DNA of 18,329 nt from Phyllobacteriaceae bacterium (GTDB lineage Bacteria > Pseudomonadota > Alphaproteobacteria > Rhizobiales > Rhizobiaceae): assembly GCA_024645155.1 (NCBI GenBank), contig JAHEGF010000038.1, positions 1-18,329 of the forward strand, given 5' to 3'. Made by a program: the position numbers and the translations under genes. The notes beneath the pieces were generated by a model, which was not told the DNA's origin, searched no databases, and saw only the letters and a program-made list of their open reading frames with translations. How positions within the stretch are numbered: position 1 is the stretch's first letter; each line of letters begins with the position of its first letter. Shown here piece by piece: positions 7,979 through 15,900 of this stretch.

Positions 7979-8674
7979 TTAGCCCTCCCGAATCGTGCGT
8001 TGTTCAATGCGTTTTTCGTGATCGCCCTGAATAAGGCGGTGCACGTAGATGCCCGGTAAGTGGATATGGTCCGGATCGAGGCTGCCCACCGGCACGATTT
8101 CTTCGACCTCGGCCACGCACACCTTGCCACACATAGCGGCAGGCGGATTGAAGTTGCGTGCTGTCTTGCGGAAAATCATGTTGCCGGTTTCATCGGCCTT
8201 CCAGCCTTTGACAATTGAAAGGTCGGCAAAAATCCCTTGCTCCATGATGTAGGTTTCACCGTTGAATTCGCGGTGATCCTTTCCTTCGGCAATCACTGTG
8301 CCAACACCGGTTTTCGTGTAGAAGCCGGGAATGCCGCAACCGCCTGCGCGCATCCGTTCCGCCAGCGTTCCCTGGGGATTGAACTCCAGCTCCAGTTCGC
8401 CGGACAGATACTGCCGCATGAATTCTGCATTTTCACCGACATAGGAACTTATCATCTTCTTAACCTGTCGGGTCTTAAGCAGAATTCCAATTCCGAAATC
8501 ATCCACACCGGCATTGTTTGAAGCAAATGTCAGGTCCTTTGTGCCGGCTTTCTCGATTGCGCTAAGCAACAGTTCCGGAATGCCGCAAAGTCCAAATCCG
8601 CCGGCAGCGATGAACATGCCGTCAAAAAGCAGCCCTTCCAGCGCCGCTTGTGCATTCGGAAATATCTTTTTCAT
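7979..8674 (-). CDS. scoA: 3-oxoacid CoA-transferase subunit A
   Basis: The 231-residue alpha subunit, with the early glycine-rich motif GGFGLCGIPE (about residues 25-34) and the CoA-binding motif SNNAG (about 52-56), followed by GGCGIPGFYTKTGVGT. Length is normal for the family. It forms a two-subunit enzyme with the next gene, which starts 3 bp after its stop. The start at ATG 8674 has GAGGA (complement of 8684-8688) nine bases upstream. The likely role is activation of acetoacetate with succinyl-CoA, as set out for subunit B. The leader upstream holds two notable inverted repeats. Confidence 0.94.
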   Translation of the reverse strand: MKKIFPNAQAALEGLLFDGMFIAAGGFGLCGIPELLLSAIEKAGTKDLTFASNNAGVDDFGIGILLKTRQVKKMISSYVGENAEFMRQYLSGELELEFNPQGTLAERMRAGGCGIPGFYTKTGVGTVIAEGKDHREFNGETYIMEQGIFADLSIVKGWKADETGNMIFRKTARNFNPPAAMCGKVCVAEVEEIVPVGSLDPDHIHLPGIYVHRLIQGDHEKRIEQRTIREG

Positions 8675-8730
8675 CTGTTTCGGTCCTCTGGATTACCTTC
8701 GGCAACTCGCTTGCGATGAACCGCCGATCC

Positions 8731-8745
8731 CGCCGGTTTCCGGCG
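8731..8745. other. GC-rich hairpin in the scoAB leader
   Basis: CGCCGG-TTT-CCGGCG, a perfect 6-bp inverted repeat with a 3-base loop, 57-71 bp upstream of scoA. If the scoAB transcript starts further upstream it would fold in the 5' leader. Confidence 0.4.
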
Positions 8746-8764
8746 CGGCGGCGCCCTTTTGGCA

Positions 8765-8779
8765 CAAGTCTCGGACTTG
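8765..8779. promoter_or_regulatory. Palindrome CAAGTC-TCG-GACTTG upstream of scoA
   Basis: A perfect 6-3-6 inverted repeat, extended by outer GC pairs after one mismatch. It lies about 91-105 bp upstream of the scoA start codon, a plausible operator position. I cannot assign a regulator. Confidence 0.35.
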
Positions 8780-8931
8780 GGCAACAACGGTCGCGTGCAA
8801 TCGATCGGGTATTTTGTTCGGCCCGGGCTGGAGCAGTGGCGAACTGCTGATTTGCCCGTGCCGGCAGTAAAATCATGGTGAACAAGATGCTCCACCGAAA
8901 TTAACCTCAAACAATGGTCCGGCACACTTAT

Positions 8932-9038
8932 TTGCAATCAAATGCCTTTTGTTAAGCCTTTGGCAATGTTTGTGAACGATAAGAACAGGCAACGAAACGG
9001 TGGCGATTCCCGCCATTTTGGTTGCAATCGAATGCCTT
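8932..9038 (+). repeat. Pair of 17-bp direct repeats TTGCAATC(A/G)AATGCCTT
   Basis: The copies at 8932-8948 and 9022-9038 differ at one base, and their starts are 90 bp apart. Both lie upstream of the orphan terminator at 9077. They could be two binding sites for one regulator or a duplicated segment of a small RNA. Confidence 0.5.
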
Positions 9039-9105
9039 GACCCACTCCTGAATACGCAGCAATTTACCTTTGTAACAGGCGTCCAGTTGGACGCCTCTTT
9101 TTTTT
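8960..9105 (+). ncRNA. Candidate small RNA ending at an orphan terminator
   Basis: The terminator at 9077-9105 needs a + strand transcript, yet no coding gene precedes it on that strand: the nearest upstream gene, scoA, points away. The interval before it contains a hairpin (TGGCG-ATTCC-CGCCA, 9001-9015) and an unpaired-looking stretch with ACTCCTG (about 9044-9050), which could pair with ribosome binding sites as in several rhizobial small RNAs. No convincing promoter was found and the 5' end is a guess. The alternative is an attenuated leader of the outer-membrane protein gene. Confidence 0.3.
9077..9105 (+). terminator. Orphan intrinsic terminator
   Basis: Perfect 8-bp stem AGGCGTCC (9077-9084) / GGACGCCT (9089-9096) with tetraloop AGTT, then C and eight T. 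On the opposite strand it is not followed by a T run, so it works for + strand transcription only. Confidence 0.88.
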
Positions 9106-9209
9106 GGGGGGCGAATTGACGCATCTGATTTTGTTGGTTTTTTTAAAGACCTGTTGCAAACAGGCAATAGGCAACGGTGCGAAAATGTGAGATATTTTCC
9201 AGACTGCAT

Positions 9210-9232
9210 GACGGATTTCCGTCGGTTTTTTT
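9210..9232 (+). terminator. Terminator-like hairpin just before the outer-membrane protein gene
   Basis: GACGG (9210-9214), loop ATTT, CCGTC (9219-9223), then GG and seven T (9226-9232). It ends about 30 bases before ATG 9262. The 5-bp stem is short, so strength is doubtful. If active, transcripts starting upstream would stop here, implying attenuation of the next gene, or the gene's promoter lies in or after it. Confidence 0.4.
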
Positions 9233-9261
9233 AATTGGCATATGCGTAAAGGTTTCAACCA

Positions 9262-9882
9262 ATGAAAAATGCGATTTTGGCAGCAGCAATTGGCGCTATG
9301 ATGTGTGGCACCGCAGCGGCGGACGACTACTGGAGTGGACCCTATGCGGGTATTTTCGGTAGCGGCTCGCTGGTACATCACAAGTTCACTGAAGGCGCCG
9401 GTCTCGGATCGGTCACTTCCAATCATGGCGATTATGGCGGTGGTGTATTTGCAGGCTGGAATTGGCAATCCGGCATGATGGTCTACGGCGTGGAAGGCGA
9501 AGCCGGTTATAACGGTCATTCCGAAACCGTGGTAGGCATACCCGGTCCGGGAGCACTTACTTCTGACATCGGTTTCAACGGATCTGTACGGGCCCGCCTG
9601 GGGCACCAGATGGGTATGGCCCTGCCATTTGTGTCCGCCGGTGTGGCGGTCGCAAGACTGGATTCCGACTGGCCCGGTATGATGAACCGGTCAGCCACCC
9701 TTGTTGGCGGGGTCGCCGGGATTGGCGTGGATTATCTCTTCACCGACAAGGTATTTGGACGTGCAGCCTATGATTTCACCTTTTATGGCAAAAAAACGAT
9801 CCAGTATTGCCCGGGCTGTCTGATGAGGAATTCCATCAGCACCCACACATTCAAGATTGGTGTCGGCGTAAACCTCAACTAG
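9262..9882 (+). CDS. Small outer-membrane beta-barrel protein (Omp25/Omp31-like porin family)
   Basis: A 206-residue protein with a signal peptide (MKNAILAAAIGAMMCGTAAA, cleavage near Ala20) and a mature start DDYWSGPYAGIFGSG, matching the WxGxYxG opening of rhizobial outer-membrane barrels. Alternating strands with many Gly and aromatic residues follow (GGGVFAGWNWQSG, VYGVEGEAGY, GSVRARLGHQMG, VGGVAGIGVDYLF), ending in FKIGVGVNLN. This suggests an eight-strand barrel in the outer membrane with a structural or surface role. A CPGC motif (Cys183-Cys186) sits in a loop before the last strand, unusual in such barrels. ATG 9262 follows AAAGG by nine bases. Upstream lie terminator-like hairpins that may regulate it. 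It is convergent with the iron transporter genes. Confidence 0.85.
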   Translation: MKNAILAAAIGAMMCGTAAADDYWSGPYAGIFGSGSLVHHKFTEGAGLGSVTSNHGDYGGGVFAGWNWQSGMMVYGVEGEAGYNGHSETVVGIPGPGALTSDIGFNGSVRARLGHQMGMALPFVSAGVAVARLDSDWPGMMNRSATLVGGVAGIGVDYLFTDKVFGRAAYDFTFYGKKTIQYCPGCLMRNSISTHTFKIGVGVNLN

Positions 9883-9907
9883 AAAAAATGCTGACCGGAG
9901 ATCACAA

Positions 9908-9933
9908 ACGCGCGCTGCGGTCGTGGCGCGCGT
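9908..9933. terminator. Hairpin between convergent omp and iron permease genes
   Basis: ACGCGCGC (9908-9915) pairs with GCGCGCGT (9926-9933) around a 10-base loop. It directly abuts the permease stop codon at 9934-9936. Read on the minus strand it is followed by TTTGTGAT, so it best serves the permease transcript; on the plus strand the T run is poor. Confidence 0.65.
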
Positions 9934-11640
9934 CTATATGTCCCGATCATGCATCAGGGCCCGCGAAAGCAGGATGACCGGGAATACCGCCGCTGCGACG
10001 ATGAATAATGCGGCCACGGCACCATCCTCCACTGCACCTCTCGAGGCATTTTCATAGACCAGGGTTGCCAGCGTGTTGTAACCGAATGGCCGGAGCAAGA
10101 TGGTTGCCGACAATTCCTTGATTGTATCGACAAACACGATAACGCCCGCCGTAATGATCGCCGGTTTGAGCAGCGGAAGCAGAATGTGACGAGCCGTATC
10201 GGAAGAACTGTGCCCAAGCAGGCGCGCTGCCGGATCGATATCCGGCGGCAGTTTATGCAGGCCTGATTGAATGGAGCTGTCGGCGACAGCAAGGAAACGG
10301 GCGGTACAGGCATAGACTACCGCTGCAGCGGTGCCGGTAAACAGCAGACCGGTGCGTATGCCGAACATCTCGGTAAGAACCGAACTGAGAATATTGTCAA
10401 ACCGCGCCAGCATGATGAGAAGTCCGATACCCAGTATTGTCCCTGGAAGGGCATATCCGACCACGGCAAACCGTGTCAGGATTTCCGCTCGGCTTCCGTG
10501 GTTGTGCCTCAGCGCATTGGCAAGAACTAGTGCGAGAATGATTGTTAGAAAGGCGGTCGCGCACGCAACAGTCAAGCTGTTGAGTAATGCCGAATACAAT
10601 TGCGGGTCCGACAACTGGCCCAGGCGGTGCGCAGCATATCCAGCCAGTACCCACACGGGAATGACAAATCCGATCAGAACCGGAATGATGCAGGCCAGGC
10701 TCAAAACCAGACCACATGCCCCGGGTAGCCGGGTTCTGGGGATTCGTCGGCGCATTTGGGTGGCGCGCGCCTCGTGGTAACGCTGGCGCCGCCGCGCCCA
10801 CTGCTCCACCCAGATCAGGGCCATGACCAAGACCAGCATGACACAGGCTATCTGCGCGGCGCCTTCGAGACTGCCGCGGTTGAGCCAAGTACTGTAGACC
10901 GAGAATGTCAGCGTTCGCACACCGAGATATTCCACGGCGCCAATATCGTTGAGTGTCTCCATCAGGACCAGTACCAGGCCTGCTATGATTGCCGGGCGCG
11001 CAACGGGCAGGAGGATGGTAGCAAACACTTTCAAAGGTGGCGAGCCGAGCGTTCGTGCCACATCGGCAATATTCCGCCCCTGCATGAGGAAGACGATCCG
11101 TGTTGTCAGGTAAACATAAGGATAGAGAACGCTGGAAAGAACAAACGCTGCGCCCGGCGTCGACCGGATCTCCGGGAACCAGTAGTCCCGCGCCGATTGA
11201 AACCCGCCGATCATTCTGACAGCGGATTGGATTGGCCCGGTAAAATGGAGGAACTCCCCCATCGCATATGCCGCAAGATAGGGCGGAATTGCCAGCGGAA
11301 GCACCAGCATCCATGACAGCGTACGCCGAAGCGGGAAATCGTGGGAGTTTACAAACCAGGCAGTCGCCACACCCGTTGTGGCTGAAAGTAGGGCAACCAT
11401 CGTCAACAGGGCCATCGTGGTTACGGTTGCCTTTGGCAAGACATTGGCAGCGAGATGAGACCAATCGGCGCCTGAACCGGTGACGGCCACGAGAAACAAC
11501 GTGACGATCGGCAGCACGACTGCAACCGTTACAGCAGCCGCTGGTACCATCGATATCCAGCGGTGACGGATAGCCATGGGACGCTGTCGCAAATTCGTTG
11601 CGCCGGCCCGCGGTTGATGGTGTATCAGGGAACTTTTCAT
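9934..11640 (-). CDS. fbpB: Ferric-iron ABC transporter permease (FbpB/AfuB-like, two permease domains)
   Basis: A 568-residue inner-membrane protein with two fused binding-protein-dependent permease domains, as usual for ferric-iron (FbpB/SfuB) transporters. The two cytoplasmic EAA loops that contact the ATPase are visible at about residues 193-214 (VARTLGSPPLKVFATILLP) and 470-491 (AARLLGHSSSDTARHILLP), each followed by a hydrophobic segment. About 12 membrane helices are expected. It lies 47 bp after the substrate-binding protein gene, so the two form an operon. No ATPase gene follows: the operon ends at a hairpin and a convergent gene, so the ATPase must be encoded elsewhere. ATG 11640 has no good ribosome binding site; ATG 11577 is a possible shorter start with no better site. 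Confidence 0.93.
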   Translation of the reverse strand: MKSSLIHHQPRAGATNLRQRPMAIRHRWISMVPAAAVTVAVVLPIVTLFLVAVTGSGADWSHLAANVLPKATVTTMALLTMVALLSATTGVATAWFVNSHDFPLRRTLSWMLVLPLAIPPYLAAYAMGEFLHFTGPIQSAVRMIGGFQSARDYWFPEIRSTPGAAFVLSSVLYPYVYLTTRIVFLMQGRNIADVARTLGSPPLKVFATILLPVARPAIIAGLVLVLMETLNDIGAVEYLGVRTLTFSVYSTWLNRGSLEGAAQIACVMLVLVMALIWVEQWARRRQRYHEARATQMRRRIPRTRLPGACGLVLSLACIIPVLIGFVIPVWVLAGYAAHRLGQLSDPQLYSALLNSLTVACATAFLTIILALVLANALRHNHGSRAEILTRFAVVGYALPGTILGIGLLIMLARFDNILSSVLTEMFGIRTGLLFTGTAAAVVYACTARFLAVADSSIQSGLHKLPPDIDPAARLLGHSSSDTARHILLPLLKPAIITAGVIVFVDTIKELSATILLRPFGYNTLATLVYENASRGAVEDGAVAALFIVAAAVFPVILLSRALMHDRDI

Positions 11641-11687
11641 CGACAGACGGTCAGCTGCGGCCTGACGGAGACCGCAGCTTTCGAAAT

Positions 11688-12746
11688 CTAGCTTCCGGCG
11701 CCGTCATCAAGCCCGACGCGGTCGACCATTTCCGATGCCGCCTTGCGGTACTTGGCGACTTCCGTCAGGGGCAGCGTATCGGCTTTCAAAACGCCCCACG
11801 ACTGGACCAGGCCGGAGGCGGGGACCCCCGGCTTAACCGGGTACTCAAATACCTCTTCGGCATAGGCTCTTTGTGCCGTATCCGTTGTCAGGAACTCGAT
11901 CAGCTTCAATGCCGCCTGCCGGTTCGGTGCGTAGCGCGTCATCGCGACCCCGGAAATGTTGACATGGGTTCCCACGCCGTCAATGTCCGGAAAGATTACC
12001 TTGATGGCATCGGCCCAGTCCTTCTGTTCCGGTTCCTTGTCATTGGTCTGCATCAGTCCGACGTAATAGGTATTGCCGATCGCGATATCGCATTCGCCGG
12101 AAAAGATACCCTTCGCCTGGGCCCGGTCGTTGCCATTTGGCTTGCGCGCAAGATTGCTTTTCAGGCCTGTCATCCACGTTTCGGTCTTTTCAACACCCCA
12201 ATGGGCGATCAGGGCGCCAAACAGGCCGAGATTGTAGCTGTGCTGGCCGGAGCGCATGCAAATTCGCCCCTTCCACTCAGGCTCTGCAAGCGACGCGTAT
12301 GTCAGGCTGTCAGTAGCGACGCGGTGTCTGGATGCATAGACGACACGCCCGCGTTTGGTCAGGCCGAACCAGTGCCCTTCCGGATCACGGTATTCGGCCG
12401 GGATGTCTGCGTCGATGGTGTCGCTTGAAACGGCTTGCGTAATCCCGCGTTCCTTGGCCTCGGTCAGCCGGCTGATATCCGTGGACAGGATCACGTCAGC
12501 GGGCGAATTTTCACCTTCTGCCGAGATGCGCTCTTCAAGTCCCTTGTCGAGGAACAGGACCCGTGTATCGATGCCGGTTTCGGCTGTAAATGCGTCGAGT
12601 ACCTTTTGGATCAGCTGAGGCTGGCGGTAGGAATAGATATTGACTGTTTCTGCAGAGAGCGCTGCGCCGGGCATGGCGAGAACGCTGGAAAAGGCTGCGA
12701 ACGCAATTGCGCGCGCAGCCAGATGGTGGGCTGTCTTGAAAATCAT
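11688..12746 (-). CDS. fbpA: Ferric-iron ABC transporter substrate-binding protein (FbpA/FutA-like)
   Basis: A 352-residue periplasmic binding protein with a signal peptide (cleavage near GAALSA-ETV, after residue 32). The mature start ETVNIYSYRQPQLI is typical of iron-binding FbpA/FutA proteins. Probable iron ligands are the early Tyr (NIYSYR, Tyr40), the Tyr in GQHSYNLG (171) and the tyrosine pair in GNTYYVGL (227-228). It captures Fe3+ in the periplasm and delivers it to the permease encoded downstream. ATG 12746 has the strong ribosome binding site AGGAG about eight bases upstream. The 197-bp region before it contains an Irr-type inverted repeat and an FNR/FixK-type box, which suggests control by iron/heme status and oxygen. 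Confidence 0.94.
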   Translation of the reverse strand: MIFKTAHHLAARAIAFAAFSSVLAMPGAALSAETVNIYSYRQPQLIQKVLDAFTAETGIDTRVLFLDKGLEERISAEGENSPADVILSTDISRLTEAKERGITQAVSSDTIDADIPAEYRDPEGHWFGLTKRGRVVYASRHRVATDSLTYASLAEPEWKGRICMRSGQHSYNLGLFGALIAHWGVEKTETWMTGLKSNLARKPNGNDRAQAKGIFSGECDIAIGNTYYVGLMQTNDKEPEQKDWADAIKVIFPDIDGVGTHVNISGVAMTRYAPNRQAALKLIEFLTTDTAQRAYAEEVFEYPVKPGVPASGLVQSWGVLKADTLPLTEVAKYRKAASEMVDRVGLDDGAGS

Positions 12747-12830
12747 GGCTTTCTCCTAACCTTCAGGGTTCAAGGCCCTGCGGAATGAGTACGACGTCTT
12801 GCAAAAAGACACGCCTTTGTCCCGGTTCTA

Positions 12831-12844
12831 TTGATCCAGGTCAA
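12831..12844. promoter_or_regulatory. FNR/FixK-type anaerobox
   Basis: TTGAT-CCAG-GTCAA matches the FNR/FixK consensus TTGAT-N4-ATCAA at nine of ten half-site positions. The centre is about 91 bp upstream of the fbpA start codon, in the only intergenic region that could drive fbpA. Binding by an FNR-family regulator is inferred. Confidence 0.5.
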
Positions 12845-12868
12845 GAATAAAGTGTGTAAAAACATGAA

Positions 12869-12884
12869 TTTAGAAGAATTCTAA
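12869..12884. promoter_or_regulatory. Irr-type iron control element (ICE-like inverted repeat)
   Basis: TTTAGAAGAATTCTAA contains the perfect 6-3-6 inverted repeat TTAGAA-GAA-TTCTAA, the core recognised by the heme-responsive regulator Irr in rhizobia. It lies 124-138 bp upstream of fbpA. Placement before iron uptake genes supports the call. Confidence 0.6.
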
Positions 12885-12943
12885 TCTTCGCTGCCGAAGG
12901 TAACGGGACCGGCTTTCGCGACATGATCGGCCACCGTAATTAT

Positions 12944-15900
12944 CTAGTCCGCAAGCACGCGGGCTGGCGGAAACATGATTTCCACCAGTGTACCTTCCCC
13001 GGGTGTTGAATTTATTGAGAATTTTGCCCTGTTCGCTTCGACCATGGCCTTGGTAAGCGGAAGCCCCAATCCCGTCCCCTTGTCATGCGGACGTTTTAAG
13101 GTTGCGATCTGTTTGAAAGGTTTGAGCGCCTGATTGATCTCGACCTGCGACATTCCGACGCCCGTGTCGCGCACGCGCAGCATCACACTGCCGTCATCCT
13201 CATAGGCGGTCGATACAATGACTTGGCCGCCTGCAAGTGTGTAGCGTATGGCATTCGACAGCAGGTTGAGAGCGATCTGGCGGACGCTTCGCAAATCCGC
13301 GACCACATCAGGCAAGCCCGAAGAAAGGCTTGAACGGACGATCACCCGCTCCCTGTTGGCCTGCGGTTGAATTATGGCGATCGCTTCGCTTAATGCTTCG
13401 TTGAGCGCCACCGCTTCATAGTCGAGATCCAGCTCGCCCGCCTCGATCTTCGAGATGTCCAGCAGATCGTTTACCAGATCGAGGACATGGGTGCCCGACT
13501 TGTTGATATCACCAAGATAGTCGCGGTATCGTTCATTGCTGATAGGGCCAAATTTTTCATCAAGCATCAACTCCGAAAAGCCGATAATGGCGTTCAGCGG
13601 CGTGCGAATTTCGTGGCTGATACGCGCGAGGAATTCGGTTTTCTGCGAAGACGACTGTTCGGCAATACGCTTTGCCTCGGTCAGTTCCCCTTCGGCCATC
13701 TTCCATTGCGTGATGTCTCTGAGAACCGCGCAATATCCGCCGGAACCAGGCAGTTTGCCAATAGTCATGAACAGCGGAATGAAACCGCCTTGCGCCTCAC
13801 GGCCAATGACTTCGCGTCCGTCGTTGAGCAGGCTGGCAACGCCGTTTTCTGACAGGCTTGTCAGGTAGTCGCGAGCGGTCCGCTGGCTTTCGACCGCAAA
13901 AAGCGTGGAAAAGGGTTTGCCTGCCAACTCGGCGCCCTCACAGCCGAACAGGGCTTCGGCTGAACGGTTGACAGTGCGGATCGTGGCGTCTGTGTTCAGC
14001 GTGACAACACCATCGGTTGCAGTGTCCAAAATGTTGACCAGTTCATCAATCCTGTTTTCCAGTTCGGCGCGTTCTGCGTCGACAGGCAAACCGGCTTCCA
14101 CTGCCGGGGCATCGCCATGAACGGCCACCGGTTTCGGATAATCGAACGAAAGAACGAGCGCCTTTTCGCCATCCCAGGGAATTGAATGAAGGCGCGCGTC
14201 AACGGCAATTTGCCTGCCACTACCGGTCAGCAAATGAAATTCGCTGCGGGCGCCGGTATCGCCGGTTGAAACGGTGCCTTCCGGATTGTCCGGAAAAATG
14301 GCCTCGATACCACCCGCCTGAACCAGTTCGGCGATGGTGTCATATCCGGAGAATTTAAAAAATGCGGAATTTGCGAATTGAATTCCGGCGTCCGAGTAAA
14401 CCACTATCGGGACGGGTAGGGTGGCCAGAAGCGTTTTGCTTGCCTGCCTTTCGCGAATTATCCGGCCCAACCCGGCAAATGCCGAGGGTTCCGGGTTCGG
14501 CCTGATATGCACTTCCGGTGCTTGCGGTCGCCTGTCTGTCTTTGCCGGGGTTTCCTGTCCCCCGGTTTTCCGCTTCTCGGGCTCGTTGCCTTTCGCAGCA
14601 CGGATTTCGCTTTCGCCGGAAACCGGTTTTTTTTTCGGCTTTTCCTTCAGCGGACGCCGTTTTCCAAATGCCAGCGACGTGTTGCCGGCGTCGGCAACGT
14701 CCTTTTTCAGCCGGTCGGCAATTTCACGGAATGCCGAACGTTCATCTTCGGATAGCCCGTCCAGCAACTTTTCTGTCGCTGTGTCGCCGCGCACTTTTTT
14801 CGCGTCATCGGTGCGCCGCAACGACAGATCGATAACCTTGTCGGCAGTGCGCCGCTTTGGTGTGTCGCTCACGCTCAGCGCCGGAACCTCTCCTTGAAAC
14901 GGGTCATCCTTTGCCACCGATTCTTGCAAAGGGGCAGATGTATCTGTTTTTCCGTCGTCATTTGTATCGGCCGGACGCACATCCGTTTCCTGCGAAGGTC
15001 CGCTATCTTTCGTCATCGTGCGAACCATTTCGCCGAGCCGCGCGACGCCAAATCCGCGAAACCCCTTAAAGTTGCGGGCGCGATCATAGATTGGCAATGC
15101 GGCGAGATCGACGGGTATCCGTGACGCGCTGTCACTGAGCGGCCATAAAACCTGACGTCCGGACCAAGTATCGCGCCGCTCCATCAATCGCTCGATTTCG
15201 CCCTTAGGATCGAGAGCATATTCGTTTGCTATGTCCTTGAACTTGCGTTTGCGGATATCGCCTGTCGCCGGACCCATGGCTTCAACAAAATTGTCCGAAA
15301 TCTCGGTGACAGTACCGGTTTCGTCGGTCTTCCACACAAACCGGATTGGAGGTGCTGGCGGCATATTGGCAGTTTGCTTTGGCACTACTGGTTCGGTGGT
15401 TCCCGCACCATTGATGTTGCCATTTTCGGCAATTGCGGCACCTTTCGGTGGTAACTTGCGGCGGCCAAATGGCGGAATTGGCTGATCTGCCGGCGTGTCG
15501 GGCAGGCTGATGTCGTGACCGGCAGTCGTGGTGACGGGCTTTTCCTCAACTGCGACGTTCATATTCGCAATTGCTGGCGCAGGACGATGGGCAGTGGGAA
15601 CCGATGCCGGCTCTTCTATCAATGGCTCGTCAACAACAACCAGAAGGTGGTATGCTGGACTGTCGGTCAGTCTGACGATACCTGCAGGCATGTCACCGAT
15701 GCCGCTCTTGATTTTACGCTTTACCATCCGGTCATCCTCAAAGCGTACTTCGCGGATCAGGTCTTTCAGCGTCTCGGATGACACCCCCAGGGTTTCAAAT
15801 TCCGGTGTCGCGGCAACAATTTCTCCATCCTTGCCGATATAGGCGGCATGATGGCCGGTTTGCGTGATCCCGCTGACGGCGCTCCTGGCTATTGCCGACG

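Larger units (their letters stand above)
8675..9261. other. Long intergenic region between scoA and the outer-membrane protein gene
   Basis: A 587-bp stretch without a supported protein gene. The half next to scoA (to about 8880) is GC-rich and holds inverted repeats at 8731-8745 and 8765-8779. The other half is AT-rich and holds a 17-bp direct repeat (8932-8948, 9022-9038), a small hairpin (TGGCG/CGCCA, 9001-9015), a strong + strand terminator (9077-9105), the inverted repeat CTGTT-GCA-AACAG (9151-9163), and a second terminator-like hairpin (9210-9232). Small frames here, such as one of 24 codons from 8966 on +, have no ribosome binding site and are not called. Confidence 0.7.

Noticed and set aside
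8671..8937. Minus-strand frames of about 88 codons upstream of scoA
   Set aside because: They overlap the scoA ribosome binding site and start, with Arg/Pro/Cys-rich composition and no ribosome binding site of their own.
8966..9040. 24-codon + strand frame before the orphan terminator
   Set aside because: No ribosome binding site and no sign of coding bias; kept only as part of the small-RNA candidate region.
10397..11464. Open frame of 355 codons on the - strand
   Set aside because: Out-of-frame shadow of the permease gene; Cys/Arg-rich and without hydrophobic helices, while the other frame shows both EAA loops.
11598..12428. Open frame of 276 codons on the + strand
   Set aside because: Fully antisense to the fbpA-like gene and its junction with fbpB; the composition has no family signature, and the minus-strand genes have clear motifs.
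12831..12844. Reading the TTGATCCAGGTCAA palindrome as a RirA iron-responsive operator
   Set aside because: The TGA...TCA spacing is six bases rather than the nine expected for that operator; an FNR/FixK box fits better.
14421..14897. 158-codon + strand frame within the kinase gene
   Set aside because: Antisense to the low-complexity charged linker of the kinase; Ser/Phe-rich shadow.
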